Assembly (NCBI RefSeq): GCF_015207985.1
Contig: NZ_JADEVV010000007.1
Span: 1 to 64,000 of the forward strand
Length of the DNA: 64,000 bases
Origin: Synechocystis salina LEGE 00031
Lineage (GTDB): Bacteria; Cyanobacteriota; Cyanobacteriia; Cyanobacteriales; Microcystaceae
Direction of reading: 5' to 3'
This document shows, piece after piece, positions 9,593-18,849 of this stretch (within the stretch, counting starts at the first letter, position 1; each line of letters opens with the position of its first letter). The translations under genes were made by a program, and so were the position numbers. The notes below the pieces were generated by a model, which was given only the letters and a program-made list of their open reading frames with translations, was not told where the DNA came from and ran no database searches.

Positions 9593-10066
9593 ATGGAAGG
9601 CAACCTAGAAGTCAGACAACACCTCAACCAAGCGCTGAAATTACAACTTACCGCCATTAACCAGTATTTTCTCCATGCCCGCATGTGCAAAAATTGGGGG
9701 CTAAATCACCTCAATAAGTACGAATACAAAGTATCCATCAAGGCAATGAAACAGGCTGATAGCCTGATCGAGCGCGTTTTATTTTTAGAAGGGCTGCCCA
9801 ATCTCCAGAATTTAGAAAAACTTCTCATCGGCGAAACGGTACCGGAAATCCTGGACAATGATCTGACCATGAACCAGGGCATTAGGGCAGGCTTAGTCAA
9901 CAGTATTGCCTTCTTTGAAACCCGACGGGACTATGTAAGCCGGGATGTGTTGTCGGAAATTCTTGAGGAAACCGAAGAACAAATTGATTGGTTAGAGTCC
10001 CAACAATGGCTGATCAGCAATTCTGGACTAGAAAATTATCTCCAATCCATGATGGGCGAAGACTAA
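9593..10066 (+). CDS. bfrB: Bacterioferritin, heme-binding subunit without ferroxidase site
   Basis: A 157-aa bacterioferritin subunit that aligns without gaps to E. coli Bfr up to about residue 93. The start at 9593 ([13 protein letters not shown]) matches the family; the frame extends 19 codons upstream. Met52, the axial heme ligand, is kept (SIKAMKQAD). All six di-iron ligands of E. coli Bfr appear replaced: Glu18 to Gln, Glu51 to Ala, His54 to Gln, Glu94 to Asn, Glu127 to Thr and His130 to Gln. This fits the known division of labour in Synechocystis, where heme and di-iron ligands sit on two different subunits. The protein should therefore need a ferroxidase-type partner, which is not encoded here. 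Role: iron storage in the cytosol. Confidence 0.92.
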   Translation: MEGNLEVRQHLNQALKLQLTAINQYFLHARMCKNWGLNHLNKYEYKVSIKAMKQADSLIERVLFLEGLPNLQNLEKLLIGETVPEILDNDLTMNQGIRAGLVNSIAFFETRRDYVSRDVLSEILEETEEQIDWLESQQWLISNSGLENYLQSMMGED

Positions 10067-10523
10067 ACCAAGATATGGGCACTATGGATAGGGCATCTCT
10101 CCTTTCATCGTGCCTGTCCAAGCCTGTCCAAGTACGAACATGGGCTTGGGGGACCTTTGCGGCTGGTGATCTTTTTCCCAGAAACCATTCTCTTCTTCGC
10201 CTTTCCTAGGTGGTCTAGTTCGGCACGGCTTCATTGTTCTGCGCAACCAAAATGTTTTCAAAAATCAATAAGTTGTAGCTACTTAAAATAAAATTGAGGT
10301 GGCAATCTTTTGTAAAAAAATTGTGTTGCAAGTATTTTAGTGTGCTGCTCCGCTGTGCTTTTCATTGAATCCGCTATACCAATAAAAAGCTCTCCTTAAA
10401 TCTAGTCGACTAAGGAGAGTTGCAAATTCAGGGGCGAAATTTAAATTTGGACAAAGTCCGCTAATCTCCCCAACCATTGGTTTCTAAAGTGTTTCCCTAT
10501 CCCCAGGAGCTGAGGGAATATCG
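10067..10523. other. Intergenic region between bfrB and rplY
   Basis: Convergent 3' ends of bfrB (plus) and rplY (minus) face each other here. No coding frame stands out. The region holds a 10-base tandem repeat CCTGTCCAAG (about 10110-10130), an AT-rich stretch at 10250-10330 and the strong rplY terminator at 10385-10419. I see no RNA gene. Confidence 0.6.
10385..10419 (-). terminator. Intrinsic terminator of purA-rplY
   Basis: A perfect 9-bp inverted repeat, CTCTCCTTA (10390-10398) and TAAGGAGAG (10411-10419), with a 12-base loop. On the minus strand the stem is followed by CTTTTTATT. It lies about 105 bases after the rplY stop and is the clearest terminator in this part of the window. Confidence 0.85.
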
Positions 10524-10820
10524 TTACTTTTTGCCAGCAAAGAAAGCTAAATGATAAAGATTGCGGCGCCAGGGATGGCACTGAATTTCCTGCACCACCG
10601 CTTCCCCTTCCCAGGAAAGATGGGGAATTTTAACTTCGATGGGGGTTTCCTTGACGGTGACACTCCGCAACATGGTGATAGCTGTTTTGTGGTCTACCAC
10701 CAGGGAAATGGACTCAGCGCCATTGTGACCATAGAGGGTGGCGGGAATTAAACCTTCCCGACGCAAAGCTCTAGGATTGACTTTTTCGGGACGTTGTTGA
10801 CATTCAATGGAAAGGGCCAT
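10524..10820 (-). CDS. rplY: 50S ribosomal protein L25 (short form)
   Basis: A 98-aa L25/TL5-type protein that binds 5S rRNA in the large subunit. It starts MALSIECQQRPEKVNPRALR at the ATG 10820; the frame extends 38 codons upstream into the intergenic spacer without family similarity. Diagnostic segments are the RREGLIPATLYG motif and the central KETPIEVKI strand. It is the short single-domain form, without the C-terminal CTC domain. It follows purA on the same strand with a gap of 46 bases, so the two probably share a transcript. Confidence 0.88.
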   Translation of the reverse strand: MALSIECQQRPEKVNPRALRREGLIPATLYGHNGAESISLVVDHKTAITMLRSVTVKETPIEVKIPHLSWEGEAVVQEIQCHPWRRNLYHLAFFAGKK

Positions 10821-10866
10821 GGTAATACTCGTAAAAATAATAATCAGGGTTAACAAAGGGGCAAAC

Positions 10867-12204
<1,338 letters not shown>

Positions 12205-12233
12205 TTATTATAAGAAAGTTCACACAAACTATC

Positions 12234-12262
12234 ACTATCACACTTTTGGGGTTTGGTGTCAA
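12234..12262 (-). promoter_or_regulatory. purA promoter
   Basis: Minus strand: a perfect -35 TTGACA (12262-12257), a 17-base spacer and a -10 GATAGT (12239-12234) preceded by TGT, which makes an extended -10. The start of transcription would be near 12227, leaving a leader of about 28 bases before the TTG start of purA. Confidence 0.75.
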
Positions 12263-12494
12263 TATTTGCAGTCTTGTTCTTTTAGATAAATCTTCCTGTC
12301 CGTTACTATAACCAAGGTCGGATGAGAAAGATTGTGATCACTTTAATTTAAATTGATATCTCAAAAGATATGGAACCCAGTAAGCAATGGGATTCAATAG
12401 ATAGGTCATCTCATTTTCATTCTAATGTTTGCCCATGATAAGGCCGGGCACCACTCTGAAAAATTCTTGACGACTTGTACCTAACAGTGGGGCA
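12263..12494. other. Upstream spacer of purA
   Basis: This AT-rich stretch lies between the purA promoter and the 3' end of the small 59-aa gene. I see only a short inverted GATATC/GATATG pair near 12355-12371 and no reading frame or RNA gene that I can support. Confidence 0.5.
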
Positions 12495-12674
12495 CTAACC
12501 CCAATGATCCAAAAGACGATCCAACTGAGAGGTATCAATTAGACCATATTGCCAAAAAATAACTGGCAGATAGGAGGGCATAGCCTCGGTTTGTTTCAGT
12601 CCCCAGGCAATTTGATCCGCTGACAGTGAAAATTCCTTTTTTAATAGTTGAATCAGATTTTTGGACACGACCAT
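12495..12674 (-). CDS. Small DUF2949-like protein, 59 aa
   Basis: A complete 59-codon frame from ATG 12674 to TAG 12495, translating to MVVSKNLIQLLKKEFSLSAD and ending LDRLLDHWG. The amphipathic helical N-terminus, the middle QIAWGLKQTE and the end IDTSQLDRLLDHW resemble the short cyanobacterial DUF2949 family. Function is unknown. A gap of 47 bases separates it from the 39-aa frame upstream on the same strand. It is too short for most default gene-calling cut-offs. Confidence 0.75.
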   Translation of the reverse strand: MVVSKNLIQLLKKEFSLSADQIAWGLKQTEAMPSYLPVIFWQYGLIDTSQLDRLLDHWG

Positions 12675-12721
12675 GGACTGCTCCCGGGGAAAGAATTAAT
12701 TTTTAATTTTTGTTCACAATT

Positions 12722-12841
12722 CTAGTAACGACGGTCAGTGTGTCTTACCCTAACGGCGATCGCCTCGGGGGCGGAACTGGGCTGGAGTTGTTGGAGCAGG
12801 GCAAAACCTAGGACCAAGAAAGCGCAGACGGCAATTAACAT
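12722..12841 (-). CDS. Possible 39-aa single-pass membrane microprotein
   Basis: ATG 12841 to TAG 12722 encodes 39 aa: a strongly hydrophobic N-terminal helix (MLIAVCAFLVLGFALLQ) followed by a Pro/Ser/Ala linker and a basic tail ending HTDRRY. An in-frame GTG three codons upstream is an alternative start. The shape resembles many cyanobacterial one-helix microproteins of the photosynthetic membranes, but I recognise none of the known ones (PsbX, PetG, PsaM and similar). The ribosome site is weak. A HIP1 site lies in frame. It sits between the rpmE terminator and the DUF2949-like gene. Confidence 0.4.
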   Translation of the reverse strand: MLIAVCAFLVLGFALLQQLQPSSAPEAIAVRVRHTDRRY

Positions 12842-12937
12842 ACAATTCACTTTGTAAACTTATGTTAACAATCCTATCGGTTCCTCTCATAATCTGCAAT
12901 GGGGTATTTACCGACCTTGGGCAGATCTTTTCTGGCC

Positions 12938-12969
12938 AGCAAAAAGCCAGACTATCAAAGGGCCTGGCT
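12938..12969 (-). terminator. Intrinsic terminator of the ribosomal superoperon
   Basis: Minus strand: AGCCAG (12969-12964), a 13-base loop, CTGGCT (12950-12945) and then TTTTTG. It lies about 95 bases after the rpmE stop and is the first good terminator after rplC, 16 kb upstream. Confidence 0.8.
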
Positions 12970-13061
12970 CAAAAAAACTCAAAAAAGTTATTAAGTTAAG
13001 GTTTAGTTTTCCCAAAGGCATACTCAGAGGGAATTTGGCAGTAAAGAAAAAGTTGGCTTAC

Positions 13062-13307
13062 TTATTTCTTTTTCTTATCTTGTTTGTCTTCGGCAGTTTT
13101 TTCCTTCATGCCATACTTACGCATAAAGCGGTCAACACGGCCTTCCGTGTCAATAATTTTTTGGGTACCAGTGTAGAAGGGGTGGTTACCGGACCAGATC
13201 TCTACGTTGATTTCTGGCTTGGTGGAACCAACGGTCATAATCACCTCTCCGTTACAGGTGACTTTGGCATCGGGATACCAGGTGGGGTGAATGTCAGCTT
13301 TTGGCAT
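13062..13307 (-). CDS. rpmE: 50S ribosomal protein L31, zinc-free type
   Basis: L31, 81 aa from ATG 13307 ([12 protein letters not shown]). The four zinc-binding cysteines of E. coli L31 are missing: the only cysteine is in KVTCNGEV, one position off, and the second pair is replaced in the [11 protein letters not shown] segment. This is the plastid-like zinc-free form. The tail is rich in Lys. It is the last gene of the superoperon. Confidence 0.95.
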   Translation of the reverse strand: MPKADIHPTWYPDAKVTCNGEVIMTVGSTKPEINVEIWSGNHPFYTGTQKIIDTEGRVDRFMRKYGMKEKTAEDKQDKKKK

Positions 13308-13353
13308 GGTCAGTCCTAATAATTCCAATAGAGTGGTAAATCCAAATCTCCAA

Positions 13354-13767
13354 TTAACGTTTGGAGTACTGGGGGGCCTTACGGGCTTTATGGAGACCGT
13401 ATTTTTTCCGTTCTTTGGCTCGGGGATCCCTGGTGAGATAGCCTTCCGCTTTTAGGGGTTGACGATTTTCCGGGGAAAGTTGGCACAGGGCCCGGGCCAC
13501 ACCTAGCTTCACGGCATCTGCTTGCCCTGTTAGGCCGCCACCGTGGGCATTGACCAAAATATTGTATTCCCCTTCCAGTCCAAGGGTTTCTAGGGGGGCT
13601 TTCAAGCTTTGGATGTAGTTGGCAATGCGGTTGAAGTAAATTTCCCCAGGCTTACCGTTAACAATTACTTCCCCCTGACCGGGCACAAGACGAACCCTGG
13701 CGATCGCCGCTTTACGACGGCCGGTGCCCCAATAGACGACTTTATTGCTGGAATCGTTGGCTTGCAT
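13354..13767 (-). CDS. rpsI: 30S ribosomal protein S9
   Basis: S9, 137 aa. The family signature [17 protein letters not shown] is near the N-terminus, and the protein ends [11 protein letters not shown], the basic tail that reaches the P-site tRNA. Its ATG overlaps the rplM stop by one base (TAATG at 13769-13765), which indicates translational coupling. Confidence 0.97.
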   Translation of the reverse strand: MQANDSSNKVVYWGTGRRKAAIARVRLVPGQGEVIVNGKPGEIYFNRIANYIQSLKAPLETLGLEGEYNILVNAHGGGLTGQADAVKLGVARALCQLSPENRQPLKAEGYLTRDPRAKERKKYGLHKARKAPQYSKR

Positions 13768-14222
13768 TAGTTAGCTCCTGCAGGAATAGTGTTGATAACA
13801 AGGGTTTCGGGTTGTTGAGCTGCGTGGGGATGGCTAGGGCCAGCATAGACTTTCAGCTTAGTGAACAACTTACGGCCGAGGCTATTTTTGGGCAACATTC
13901 CCCGGACAGCACTTTCGACAATTCTTTCCGGTAAACGAACTTGGAGTTTTTCAAAGGTCTCCTCCTTCATGCCCCCGGGGCGGCCGGAATGGCGACGGTA
14001 TAACTTTTGCTCCCGTTTTCTGCCGGTAACTTCTATTTTTTCCGCATTAATAATAATGACAAAATCACCGGTGTCCATGTGGGGGGTGAAGGTGGGCTTA
14101 TTTTTACCACGTAAAATAGTGGCTACTTCAGTGGCAAGACGGCCAAGGCGTTGACCCTCAGCATCAATTACGTACCATTTGTGGTCTAGGTTGTCGATGG
14201 TTGGTAATACAGTTTTGTTCAT
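13767..14222 (-). CDS. rplM: 50S ribosomal protein L13
   Basis: L13, 151 aa from the ATG at 14222 ([10 protein letters not shown]); an ATG three codons earlier is possible. The motifs [17 protein letters not shown] and [12 protein letters not shown] mark the family. It is coupled to rpsI by a one-base overlap, the widely conserved L13-S9 pair. Confidence 0.96.
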   Translation of the reverse strand: MNKTVLPTIDNLDHKWYVIDAEGQRLGRLATEVATILRGKNKPTFTPHMDTGDFVIIINAEKIEVTGRKREQKLYRRHSGRPGGMKEETFEKLQVRLPERIVESAVRGMLPKNSLGRKLFTKLKVYAGPSHPHAAQQPETLVINTIPAGAN

Positions 14223-14286
14223 AGTTTTCAAAAATACCCCCGCTTAATAACGGGGCATAATTATTTGCCTTGCTAATTTGGTTCGG

Positions 14287-15117
14287 CTAGCCAGTGAATT
14301 GCCACAGAGGCTGACTATCAAACCAAAGGGAATCAGGCAAGGGAAAATTTTCATAACCGACCCGCAGTAGGCATAAACCCTTGGCGGGAGCAGCATATTT
14401 AACCAAATCCCGCCGCTGATTAACCCAAATATTATTGAAGTCAGTCAGACTTCGTTGTCCAGAGCCCACCTCCACCAGCAAGCCCACCAGTAAGCGCACC
14501 ATGCCGTAAAGAAAACCATTGGCTTGGATTTCTAGATAGACCATGGGGCCTCGACGGTAACAGTCAACCTCCTGCACTTCCACCCAGGAATGGGTCCGGG
14601 CTGAACCGGCTCGGTGGAAAGCCGCTAGGTGATGTTTTCCTAGCAGTGGTTCCATGGCCGCCTGCATGGTCTTCTCCTGGAGGGGAAAACGGTAGTAATG
14701 CCAACTGTAAGCATCAGTGAACAGATTGGGCCACTGATCCGTATAGATGCTGTAACGATACCGTCGCCACAGGGCAGAAAAGCGGGCATGCCAACGGCTA
14801 TCCACCGCCGCTGACCCTCTCACTAAGATGTCCTGGGGAAGATGACCATTCAGGACTTTACTCCAACGGTGGGGAGGAATTTGTCCCACCGGGTCGTCAA
14901 AATGGGCCACTTGGGCCGCCGCATGGACCCCGGCATCCGTCCTGCCAGCCCCATGGAGAGTGACGGGCTGACCCACCACTTTGGCGATCGCCAACTCCAC
15001 TTCCTCCTGAATAGAAGAAAAATTAGGTTGACGTTGCCAGCCATGGAAACGGGTGCCCAGATATTGCATCACCAAGGCCACCCTTTGTTTACCAGCAGAC
15101 GGAGAGGAAGGCATCAA
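14287..15117 (-). CDS. truA: tRNA pseudouridine synthase A
   Basis: TruA, 276 aa, which makes pseudouridine at positions 38-40 of tRNA anticodon stems. The catalytic aspartate is Asp61 in HGAGRTDAGVHA, and the N-terminal YLGTRFHGWQRQ strand is typical. It sits between rplQ and rplM, 14 bases after rplQ, in the order common in cyanobacteria. Confidence 0.95.
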   Translation of the reverse strand: MMPSSPSAGKQRVALVMQYLGTRFHGWQRQPNFSSIQEEVELAIAKVVGQPVTLHGAGRTDAGVHAAAQVAHFDDPVGQIPPHRWSKVLNGHLPQDILVRGSAAVDSRWHARFSALWRRYRYSIYTDQWPNLFTDAYSWHYYRFPLQEKTMQAAMEPLLGKHHLAAFHRAGSARTHSWVEVQEVDCYRRGPMVYLEIQANGFLYGMVRLLVGLLVEVGSGQRSLTDFNNIWVNQRRDLVKYAAPAKGLCLLRVGYENFPLPDSLWFDSQPLWQFTG

Positions 15118-15131
15118 TACAAACCGTCTAA

Positions 15132-15482
15132 TTAGACCAATTCAATCACAGCCATTTCCGCATTGTCACCCCGGCGACGCAGAGTCCTGATAATGCGGGT
15201 ATAGCCACCATCTCTATCCTTATAGCGGCTGGGAGCATCCACAAATAGAGCATGGACTGTGGGCTTGTCGTACATGTAACCTAGGGCCCGACGACGGGCA
15301 GCCAGGGAACCGTCCTTAGCCAAGGTAATCATGCGGTCCACCTCGGAACGCACCGCCTTAGCCCTAGCCTTAGTGGTCTTGATTTGCCCGTGGCGGATCA
15401 ACTCTGTGGTCAAAGCCCGCAGGAGGGCCTTTCTTTGGTCAGCGGGCTTCCCCAACTGAGGCACTCGACATCTGTGTCGCAT
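15132..15482 (-). CDS. rplQ: 50S ribosomal protein L17
   Basis: L17, 116 aa, starting [20 protein letters not shown], with the family motif [16 protein letters not shown] at about 23-38. It follows rpoA by 77 bases, as in the alpha operon of most bacteria. Confidence 0.97.
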   Translation of the reverse strand: MRHRCRVPQLGKPADQRKALLRALTTELIRHGQIKTTKARAKAVRSEVDRMITLAKDGSLAARRRALGYMYDKPTVHALFVDAPSRYKDRDGGYTRIIRTLRRRGDNAEMAVIELV

Positions 15483-15559
15483 GGTAACTGAACTCCTAAA
15501 AAATTAACAACAGGGGGTTACTCCAAGGCCAGAAGCAGTAGTCAAACCCATTGAGCTTG

Positions 15560-16504
15560 TTAAGCTTTAGCCTTTTCGTGGGGCAGGGTAATACCCAAAC
15601 GTTTTTGCAGTGCCTCAATCACCTCTTCCGCGGATTTGAGACCAAAATTCTTAATTTCCAGTAGATCTTCTTGGCTATATTCCAGTAGATCCGCCACGGA
15701 ATTAATCTGGGCTCGCTTCAGGCAGTTATAGGCACGGACAGAAAGTTGCAACTCCTCAATGGGAATTTGACTTTCTGGGTTAACCTCGTCCTGGTAATCG
15801 CTATGGGCCGCTTCCAGCTCATTGAGATCCTTAAGGGGGATAAAAAGATTAGCAATAATGTCAGAGGCTTCCGACAGCGCTTCCCGAGGCTGAATACTGC
15901 CATTGGTCCAAATGTCTAGAATCAGCCGATCCTTTGGACTCATGCCATCGGCTCGGATATCTTCCACCGTGTAATTGACCTTGGTCACCGGCATAAACAC
16001 CGAGTCAATTTGGAGAAAATCCAGGGATGAATTTTCGTCCTTGCCCCGCTCGATAATCCGATAACCGACGCCCCGTTCCACCCGGAATTCCATTTCCAGT
16101 TTGGCTCCCTCTGCCAAAGTGGCAATGTATTGGTTGGGATCAATAACCTCCACTTCCGAAGGCACCTCAAACTGGGCCGCTGTCACCGTCCCCGGACCGA
16201 TCGCCGTTAAACGGCCAATCTGGGGCTGATCGGTGTAGCTTTTGAGCACAAGTTCCTTCATGTTCAGCATAATTTCCAGAACATCCTCCCGGACCCCTGG
16301 AATAGTGGCGAACTCATGGTTAACCCCCGCAATGCGGATAGCCGTTACCGCGGCTCCGGGCAAGTTGGACAACAACACCCGTCGCAAAGCATTTCCCACC
16401 GTCGTTCCCTGGCCCCGGTCTAAGGGTTCAAGGGAAAATTTACTGTACTGCTGTTGATTTTTTCTGGTGCTGGATTCCACACACTCAATTTGAAACTGCG
16501 CCAC
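15560..16504 (-). CDS. rpoA: RNA polymerase alpha subunit
   Basis: Alpha subunit, 314 aa. The N-terminal dimerisation domain contains GQGTTVGNALRRVLLSNLPG near 31-50. The C-terminal domain (about 248-300) has LSVRAYNCLKRAQINSVADL and the helix-hairpin-helix KNFGLKSAEEVIEAL that contacts upstream promoter DNA and activators such as NtcA-type regulators. Length is normal for cyanobacteria. Confidence 0.98.
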   Translation of the reverse strand: MAQFQIECVESSTRKNQQQYSKFSLEPLDRGQGTTVGNALRRVLLSNLPGAAVTAIRIAGVNHEFATIPGVREDVLEIMLNMKELVLKSYTDQPQIGRLTAIGPGTVTAAQFEVPSEVEVIDPNQYIATLAEGAKLEMEFRVERGVGYRIIERGKDENSSLDFLQIDSVFMPVTKVNYTVEDIRADGMSPKDRLILDIWTNGSIQPREALSEASDIIANLFIPLKDLNELEAAHSDYQDEVNPESQIPIEELQLSVRAYNCLKRAQINSVADLLEYSQEDLLEIKNFGLKSAEEVIEALQKRLGITLPHEKAKA

Positions 16505-16612
16505 TAACGCGACCTCCCTTATATCTCCGTGTAAATAGCTTGACCGACGCTATCTCAGTCAGAGGAAATTACGATTTGCTCAAAAAAGCTGTTAGCAAAA
16601 AATCTAACTGTC

Positions 16613-17005
16613 CTAGACCCGACGGCGTTTGGGGGGACGACAACCATTGTGGGGGATGGGGGTAACATCCCTGATCAGGGTGATTTCCAAACCAGCTCCC
16701 TGGAGGGCCCGGATGGCAGTTTCCCGACCAGCGCCGGGGCCACTCACCATTACCTCCAGTTGCCGCATGCCCTGTTCCATGGCCCGACGGGCGGCGGAGT
16801 CAGCAGCGGTTTGGGCGGCATAGGGAGTGCCTTTTTTAGCTCCTTTGAAACCGCTAGAACCAGCGGAAGCCCAGGAAATCACATCACCGCGAATGTCGGA
16901 AATGGTAACAATGGTGTTGTTGAAAGTAGATTGAATGTGGGCCACCCCGCTAGGGACATTCTTTTTTGCTTTTTTGGGCCCAGTTTTTCTGGTAGGACGC
17001 GCCAT
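16613..17005 (-). CDS. rpsK: 30S ribosomal protein S11
   Basis: S11, 130 aa, with a Lys-rich N-terminus, the [14 protein letters not shown] strand and the C-terminal motif [12 protein letters not shown]. It lies between rpsM and rpoA. Confidence 0.97.
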
Positions 17006-17053
17006 AATGATTGCTTGAAAGCTTCAATAAACAGGACAGGGATGGGGGGAAGA

Positions 17054-17437
17054 TTATTTCTTCGCTGGGGTCTTTTTCTTGCCGGCAACGGTCAAGCGGC
17101 GGCCCCGACGGGTACGGGCGTTGGTTCTAGTACGCTGTCCCCGCACTGGTAAGCCTTGGCGATGCCGACGACCACGATAGGTGCCGATGTCTCCAAGACG
17201 TTTGATGTTCATGGCCTCCCAACGACGGAGATCACCTTCGATCTCATAATTTTCGTCGATGTAGGTTCTTAACTTCAGCGCATCTTCATCACTGAGATCT
17301 TTGACTCGGACATCGGGACTAACCCCGGTTGCGTCCAGAATTTCATGGGAGCGCGACAGACCAATACCGTACAGATAAGTGAGGGCGATTTCCACACGCT
17401 TATCCCGAGGCAGGTCAACACCAGCTATGCGTGCCAC
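17054..17437 (-). CDS. rpsM: 30S ribosomal protein S13
   Basis: S13, 127 aa, starting [20 protein letters not shown]. It has the [18 protein letters not shown] motif and a basic tail ending KKKTPAKK. The protein lies in the head of the small subunit near tRNA. Confidence 0.97.
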   Translation of the reverse strand: MARIAGVDLPRDKRVEIALTYLYGIGLSRSHEILDATGVSPDVRVKDLSDEDALKLRTYIDENYEIEGDLRRWEAMNIKRLGDIGTYRGRRHRQGLPVRGQRTRTNARTRRGRRLTVAGKKKTPAKK

Positions 17438-17519
17438 GTTGATTTTCCTCTAAATAAGTTCAATAAATTTATGGAGTAGGGTTTAAGACAGACCAGAATG
17501 GTAATCACTAGGGGAACTG

Positions 17520-17636
17520 CTAACCTTGACGCTGTTTATGCTTGGGGTTGGCGGAACAGATGACCATCACACGACCGCGCCGACGAATAACGCGGCACTT
17601 ATCACACATTTTCTTAACGGAAGCTCTAACTTTCAT
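17520..17636 (-). CDS. rpmJ: 50S ribosomal protein L36, zinc type
   Basis: A 38-aa protein from ATG 17636, starting [20 protein letters not shown] and ending PKHKQRQG. It keeps the zinc ligands Cys11, Cys14, Cys27 and His33, unlike L31 in the same operon. The position between infA and rpsM is the normal one for L36. Confidence 0.96.
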   Translation of the reverse strand: MKVRASVKKMCDKCRVIRRRGRVMVICSANPKHKQRQG

Positions 17637-17773
17637 GCCTGATTTTCTTTGGCAACACTGCAAGCTCTTAATTATAACAAGTTATCGTGCCCGTGTCATG
17701 GCAAATATTAAATCAGCTTTCCCCGCCGAGGGGAGGCATTAATTTTTAGCCTTTGCCATCGTCAAATTAATGA

Positions 17774-18001
17774 TTACTTTTTATTTTTAAGACGATAGGT
17801 TATACGCCCCTTGGTGAGGTCGTAGGGGGTTAATTCCACCTTGACCCGATCGCCGGGGAGAATTTTGATGTAGTTACGACGAATTTTGCCGGAGATGTGG
17901 GCCAAAACGTTGAAACCATTGTCAAGGTCGACCCTAAACATGGCATTGGGCAATGACTCCATCACCGTGCCTTCCATCTCAATTAAATCTTGTTTAGACA
18001 A
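17774..18001 (-). CDS. infA: Translation initiation factor IF-1
   Basis: IF-1, 75 aa, a single OB-fold (S1-like) domain. The motif [19 protein letters not shown] at the N-terminus and [18 protein letters not shown] near the end are diagnostic. It binds the A site during initiation. It lies between adk and rpmJ. Confidence 0.97.
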   Translation of the reverse strand: MSKQDLIEMEGTVMESLPNAMFRVDLDNGFNVLAHISGKIRRNYIKILPGDRVKVELTPYDLTKGRITYRLKNKK

Positions 18002-18120
18002 GCGGTTAATGACCTCCTAAAAATAGAATGGAATAAAATATCGAAAAAAGCGCCATTTTTAATCATAACAAATCTAGGTTGCTCCATTGGCCAACCTATG
18101 CTTGGCTTGACATTTTCTTC

Positions 18121-18678
18121 CTAGGGTTTGACCAGTTTTTCTAGGCTGGCGGCGATGGCTTCCACCGGCTGGTTGCCGTCGAGGGAATAAAGTTTGCCTT
18201 GTTCCTGGTAATAGGCCATGAGGGGAGCAGTTTGCTCTGTGTAAACCAGCAGCCGATTACGAATGGTGGCTTCGTTATCATCCGCCCGCCCCCTGGCCAA
18301 CAGGCGTTCCACAATCACTTCATCGGGAACTTTAAGGTTAATGACCCAATGGGTGCGGTGACCAATATTAACCAACAACTCATCGAGAAAAATTGCTTGG
18401 TTAACGTTACGGGGAAAGCCATCCAAAATCCAGCCAGCTTTGGCATCTTTATGACCCAATCGCTCTTCAATTAACCCCAGGATTAGCTGGTCGGGCACTA
18501 GTTCTCCCCTATCCATATAACCCTTGGCCTGGTTCCCCAACCCTGTGCCATCGGCGATCGCCTGGCGCAACATATCCCCAGTGGAAATATGGGGAATAGC
18601 AAGGGTGTCCGCCAAACCCACCGCTTGGGTACCTTTACCAGAGCCAGGGGCCCCTAGAAAAATTAAACCTTTAGCCAT
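18121..18678 (-). CDS. adk: Adenylate kinase, short-lid type
   Basis: Adenylate kinase, 185 aa, which interconverts ATP, ADP and AMP. The P-loop GAPGSGKGT is at 9-17 and the AMP motif STGDMLRQ follows. The LID is short (LLARGRADDNEATIRNRL), without the zinc-type insert. I prefer the ATG at 18678 to that at 18684, because AAGGA is 8-9 bases upstream of the former and too close to the latter. It sits in the secY-adk-infA order. Confidence 0.95.
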   Translation of the reverse strand: MAKGLIFLGAPGSGKGTQAVGLADTLAIPHISTGDMLRQAIADGTGLGNQAKGYMDRGELVPDQLILGLIEERLGHKDAKAGWILDGFPRNVNQAIFLDELLVNIGHRTHWVINLKVPDEVIVERLLARGRADDNEATIRNRLLVYTEQTAPLMAYYQEQGKLYSLDGNQPVEAIAASLEKLVKP

Positions 18679-18849
18679 GGCCATAGTCCTTAAAAACTCC
18701 AGAAAATTACTAATAAAAAGCGGTCAAGGAAATGTCTGTGCCAACTTCCCCCAACCGCACCATTTGTTTAACGATGTGATCAACAAAATTGCTCCATTGA
18801 TGCACGATCCATCGTTACCAATTCGTTCCCATCAATGCCCAAGGACACC

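Noticed and set aside
10110-10130. Tandem copy of CCTGTCCAAG as the start of a repeat array
   Set aside because: Only two copies, with no spacer pattern; not a CRISPR or minisatellite.
16649-17152. A plus-strand open frame of 167 codons over rpsK and rpsM
   Set aside because: It lies fully antisense to two ribosomal protein genes whose GC-rich third positions create long open frames on the other strand; no ribosome site or family match.
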